DNA of 17,357 bases from Ruminococcus sp. AM22-13 (GTDB lineage: Bacteria > Bacillota > Clostridia > Lachnospirales > Lachnospiraceae): the NCBI RefSeq assembly GCF_003471165.1, contig NZ_QRIL01000045.1, positions 1 to 17,357 on the forward strand, written 5' to 3'. The position numbers and the translations under genes were made by a program. Positions 14,903 through 17,357 of this stretch are shown one piece after another (within the stretch, counting starts at the first letter, position 1; each line of letters begins with the position of its first letter). Below the pieces are notes generated by a model. It did no database searches. It saw only the letters and a list, made by a program, of their open reading frames with translations, and was not told the origin of the DNA.

Positions 14903-14970
14903 AAAATAGCTTCATGCCATCAAAATTTTCAACTAAAATAATGATAGCATGAAACCATTTTAGCGTAAAG
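14903..14970 (-). repeat. Hairpin leader element, copy 3 (upstream of the DUF4869 module)
   Basis: Arms at 14903-14922 and 14942-14961 with a 19-nt loop. As RNA the two arms form 20 consecutive pairs, with three G-U pairs and no mismatch, so this is the best stem of the copies. The loop adds TTTT/AAAA. The promoter-like pair TTTACG (14964-14969) and TATCAT (14941-14946) at 17 nt is kept, as is TTTTTGATTGGAGG. The gene behind it is unrelated to those behind copies 1 and 2. The outer edge supplies the last codons and stop of the truncated AAA_15 relic. Confidence 0.8.
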
Positions 14971-15294
14971 CAACATTCTCCATAAAGAATTCAATAATTT
15001 TTTCAGCCAATTTATTATGAAGAATATTGCCAAATTCATCAATGATCAGCATTCCGGCATTTTCTATTACCCTGATCAGATGAGGCAACAAATCGGCAAA
15101 TACCTGGTTTCCCTGCGATTCGCCCTTGTTGCCATAGATCAATTCCGCTTCTTCGTTTCAGGATTAATCCTTAATAACTGACAACTTCTAATATTAATAT
15201 ATTTATGAAAGAATTCTTCCAACAATTCAAGCGATTCACAATATTCAAACTCTATTGCGCTAAACTCCAATGTCACATTACATTTATAGACTTT
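14960..15294 (-). pseudogene. Frameshifted C-terminal remnant of an AAA_15-type ATPase
   Basis: Two minus-strand frames join near 15140-15156. The first reads VTLEFSAIEFEYCES...LLRINPETKK; the second continues AELIYGNKGESQGNQVFADL...GMLIIDEFGNILHNKL. The ESxG signature followed by a hydrophobic Walker B (LIIDEF) and a xLH loop is the C-terminal pattern of AAA_15 (RloA/abortive-infection-type) ATPases, which are related to ABC and SMC ATPases. The Walker A half is missing. The end is cut off in the hairpin element at 14970 and the upstream side runs into the 70-bp repeat. It is a dead gene, probably a leftover of a defence system. Confidence 0.65.
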
Positions 15295-15351
15295 TCATCA
15301 ACTTTTTACTAATTCATTATTTTATTTATCGGTTAGTTAGATGGTCAGACC
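15282..15351. repeat. 70-bp dispersed repeat, copy B, abutting the IS left end
   Basis: Ungapped match to 5211-5280 (56 of 70). Its last nine bases, GGTCAGACC (15343-15351), are also the proposed left terminal bases of the IS4-family element, so the repeat extends outside the IS. Confidence 0.6.
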
Positions 15352-15508
15352 TAGCGTCAACTTAGGGGCATATTAGCGAATATCCTCCAATGCAAACTAC
15401 AAAATTAATCGGTTTATGATAGAAAACAGTTGCTGTTTTGTTGGAAACCAGAAGATTTATAAAAATGACCGCACTTAAATAAGCCTATTGATGAATGCTG
15501 GTTCTATT

Positions 15509-16789
15509 TTAGAAAGAAACTTTTTTATTTCGAAAATGTGAACGTCCCTTGGATTTCAATTTCTTCCTTGGAAATGACCTTCCGGGCAGGAGCTGTGATC
15601 TGCAACGTACAGCATCTGTATATAACTGTTCAATAATTGAAAGCTCAAACAGTCCGCAGAGTATTTTGGGAATAATACTTTTAATCCGTCCAATGATAAA
15701 TGCACGATTGGCCTGATAACGGAACTTATTTGTGCTTTTGGCAGAAATCTGTATTTCCTCATCTGCTTCATTTTTTATAAGGGAAGCCAGATTCGATAGA
15801 AGCATATTTATGTAAAATTCCTGCTGTATAGATACTGCAGTAGCACCGGAAAACTCTTCCATGGCAAAGCGGCTTTTTAATTCTTTGTACTTAAGTTCTA
15901 CAGGCCATCTGTAGAAGTAAAGTTCCTGGAACATATCTTTTGTAACAGCAGGATCAAACAGGTTTGTTGCAAGATATTCTTTTGTGCCATCATCAAGCGG
16001 GATCTCAAGGACACGTATAGGTACATCGGAAGTACCTTCTTTTGAAGTTCCCTGAAGAATGGAAATCATATCACCATTGCATTTTTTAGATAAATTGATT
16101 CCCTCTTTCAGTCTCATAACACAGAGATGCCCATGCTCTACACAGTAGCGGAACATATCTTCTGAATAATAACCTCTGTCAAAAATAATAATACTGTTGT
16201 TATATAGTCCCATATCTTCAAGAACTTTAAGATGTTCTAATGCAGCTGCCCGTTCAAAAGAGAGAAATTTATGGATAGATGCATGAAGGATATAATCATC
16301 CAGAACATCATAAATTATGGAAGCCAGTCCCATGGTATAACGTCGGTTGGGATCAGGATAGCTGGACATTTCGCCAAAGAAATCAAAAGTTGATTTTGAA
16401 TTCGGAAGTTCGATCCTGGAACCATCTACTGCAAAAAGATGATAACCCTGCCACAGCTTTCTTGAAGGGATCTGGCTGTAAAACAGATCAACAGAAAGAT
16501 AATAAAGTTCCTTGAACAGTGAAGGATTAATGAACTGTCTGGCTTTGGAAAGTGCCTGTTTTGAAACATCCGGAAAAGAAAACGTGCCCAGTTCTTCTCT
16601 GATCTGTGAAAGATTCTGGAACATGGAAGCTTTTGAAGAGAAGAACAGATAGATAATAACTTGCAAAAGTGAAAGTTTTCTCCGCCGTACAAAATATTTT
16701 TCCACCCGATGGGGTTCCAGTTTAACTTGATCTGTGATATAATCTTTAATGGATTGGACGATATTTTTACAAATATTAGTTCGATTCAT
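15509..16789 (-). CDS. IS4-family DDE transposase
   Basis: A full-length 426-residue transposase. The catalytic triad is visible: Asp122 in FAVDGSRIELPNS, Asp204 in IIFDRGYYSE, and Glu298 in the IS4 signature Y(2)R(3)E(6)K (Tyr291, Arg294, Glu298, Lys305). The N-terminal part (about 1-115) is the usual DNA-binding region, and a basic C-terminal tail (FPRKKLKSKGRSHFRNKK) follows. The start has AGGAGG eight bases upstream. No frameshift or stop interrupts it, so the element may still be able to move. It catalyses cut-and-paste transposition of the surrounding IS. Confidence 0.92.
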   Translation of the reverse strand: MNRTNICKNIVQSIKDYITDQVKLEPHRVEKYFVRRRKLSLLQVIIYLFFSSKASMFQNLSQIREELGTFSFPDVSKQALSKARQFINPSLFKELYYLSVDLFYSQIPSRKLWQGYHLFAVDGSRIELPNSKSTFDFFGEMSSYPDPNRRYTMGLASIIYDVLDDYILHASIHKFLSFERAAALEHLKVLEDMGLYNNSIIIFDRGYYSEDMFRYCVEHGHLCVMRLKEGINLSKKCNGDMISILQGTSKEGTSDVPIRVLEIPLDDGTKEYLATNLFDPAVTKDMFQELYFYRWPVELKYKELKSRFAMEEFSGATAVSIQQEFYINMLLSNLASLIKNEADEEIQISAKSTNKFRYQANRAFIIGRIKSIIPKILCGLFELSIIEQLYTDAVRCRSQLLPGRSFPRKKLKSKGRSHFRNKKVSF

Positions 16790-16853
16790 ATGGCATACCT
16801 CCTACGTATTGGAATAGATAAATATTTCGCTGGTAACGTAATATTGCTTAATC

Positions 16854-16884
16854 TATAAACCACATATTTAGGAGGATATGTCAA
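16854..16884 (-). promoter_or_regulatory. Possible transposase promoter
   Basis: TTGACA (16879-16884) and TTTATA (16854-16859) are separated by 19 nt on the minus strand, 65 bp before the transposase ATG. The -35 box is perfect; the spacing is slightly long. Confidence 0.4.
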
Positions 16885-16911
16885 GATATTTATATAAAAA
16901 AATCCAGAATA

Positions 16912-16950
16912 TAAGCCCAGAATTGTTGAATTTTCAGCATTCTGAGCTTA
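16912..16950 (-). terminator. Hairpin inside the right IS end, possible barrier to read-in transcription
   Basis: Twelve-bp stem (16912-16923 with 16939-16950, one G-U) and a 15-nt loop. On the minus strand a run of seven T follows about 15 nt later. It lies between the IS end and the transposase promoter, where some IS elements carry structures that limit transposase expression from outside promoters. Confidence 0.35.
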
Positions 16951-17092
16951 AGTTGACCACATTGGGGTCTGACCCTAGTATCCTTCAACTAAGCGTGGAA
17001 AGAACCGTTTGAGGATTTACTTTTTCTCTGATAGTCTTTTTACAAAATACATTTAATAATCTGCCTTTGATATCTATGATTTCACAATAGTC

Positions 17093-17329
17093 TTATGAAA
17101 CTTTTAGTTTCTCTGGCATATTCTTTCTTACACTTGCAATTTCTTTATTTAAATCTTTTATGTATTCTTTACACACATCTATATATAATCCAGTTTTATA
17201 TTCCGGATTTTCCAAAAACTGTAATTCAACTGGATGCTTTGTAAGCTGCACAAGTAACTTTACAAATATACTCTTCAAATTATTTTGACTCTCATCATCA
17301 TTAAGACATACGTAAGCGATGAATAATCA
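17093..17329 (-). CDS. Partial hypothetical protein at the window edge
   Basis: A minus-strand frame runs from a stop near 17330 to 17093. It reads LFIAYVCLNDDESQNN, then KSIFVKLLVQLTKHPVELQFLENPEY, and ends in VRKNMPEKLKVS. The composition looks protein-like, but no ATG or binding site was found; a TTG at 17278 is the only start. It may be the C-terminal part of a gene interrupted by rearrangement next to the IS. I do not recognise a family. The stretch 16976-17092 between it and the IS holds nothing I can identify. Confidence 0.3.
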
Positions 17330-17357
17330 TCCGGTCACGACTTCCAGGGAACTTTAA

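Larger units (their letters stand above)
15343..16974. mobile_element. IS4-family insertion sequence
   Basis: About 1.63 kb, bounded by GGTCAGACC (15343-15351) and its reverse complement GGTCTGACC (16966-16974). Both ends carry a second shared block, TCAACTTA (15357-15364) and TAAGTTGA (16949-16956). The spacer between blocks differs (5 versus 9 nt), so the terminal repeats are imperfect. It contains one intact transposase. No clear target duplication was found. The exact boundaries are inferred. Confidence 0.6.

Noticed and set aside
15332..16986. Target-site duplication around the IS
   Set aside because: Flanks beyond GGTCAGACC/GGTCTGACC share only TAGT-like bases, not a 9-12 bp direct repeat, so none can be claimed.
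1..17357. CRISPR arrays, rRNA or tRNA genes
   Set aside because: No regularly spaced direct repeats and no rRNA or tRNA-like sequence were found on reading both strands; only dispersed repeats are present.

Overview
The window looks like a chromosomal segment of an anaerobic gut Firmicute of the Clostridia, most likely Lachnospiraceae (Blautia/Ruminococcus-like). This rests on low GC content, strong AGGAGG-type ribosome binding sites, and a characteristic gene stock: a GPH-type sugar symporter, DUF4869, and AAA-ATPase/PD-(D/E)XK genes. No rRNA or tRNA was seen, so genus is not resolved. Essentially every real gene lies on the minus strand.

Layout from right to left (direction of transcription). 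(1) 16976-17357: a partial hypothetical reading frame at the window edge. (2) 15343-16974: an IS4-family insertion sequence with an intact DDE transposase. (3) 12850-15294: an AT-rich accessory patch. It holds a frameshifted remnant of an AAA_15-type ATPase, cut off by a hairpin element. That element is followed by three genes: an unknown 165-173 aa protein, a DUF4869 protein, and a P-loop ATPase with a TOPRIM-like second half. A relic of a lost gene sits between the first two. (4) 11832-12635: a stand-alone short-chain dehydrogenase with a downstream terminator. (5) 5298-11543: a compact six-gene operon with its own promoter and operator. Its genes are a TetR regulator, a GH3-fold acyl-adenylating enzyme, a MATE exporter fused to an RsbW-like HATPase domain, a 7-TM protein, a PrsW-like membrane protease, and a secreted coiled-coil protein with a C-terminal membrane anchor. 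(6) 3921-5109: a DUF2442-like scrap and an AAA-ATPase/PD-(D/E)XK gene that lost its middle and carries an in-frame TGA. (7) 425-3640: a second TetR-controlled operon (TetR, GPH/MFS symporter, alpha/beta hydrolase) with a perfect 19-bp palindrome over its promoter. (8) 1-301: the N-terminal piece of another AAA-ATPase.

The most unusual signal is non-coding. A 56-59 nt hairpin element (20-nt arm, 16-19 nt loop, 20-nt arm) occurs just before the start codons of two dissimilar AAA-ATPases (321-376 and 4900-4958) and of the unrelated three-gene module (14903-14961). A fourth copy with the same 20-19-20 geometry lies just after the AAA-ATPase gene at 3844-3902, and a half copy forms the 3' end of the three-gene module at 12852-12872. 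Arms differ partly by G-U-compatible changes, and the loops keep different small inner stems. All three leader copies also carry the same promoter-like pair (TTTACG, 17 nt, TATCAT) in their outer part. The genes therefore look like interchangeable cargo between hairpin elements. Together with the 70-bp dispersed repeat (5211-5280 and 15282-15351) and the IS, this marks an actively rearranged accessory or defence-like region flanking two conventional TetR-controlled operons.
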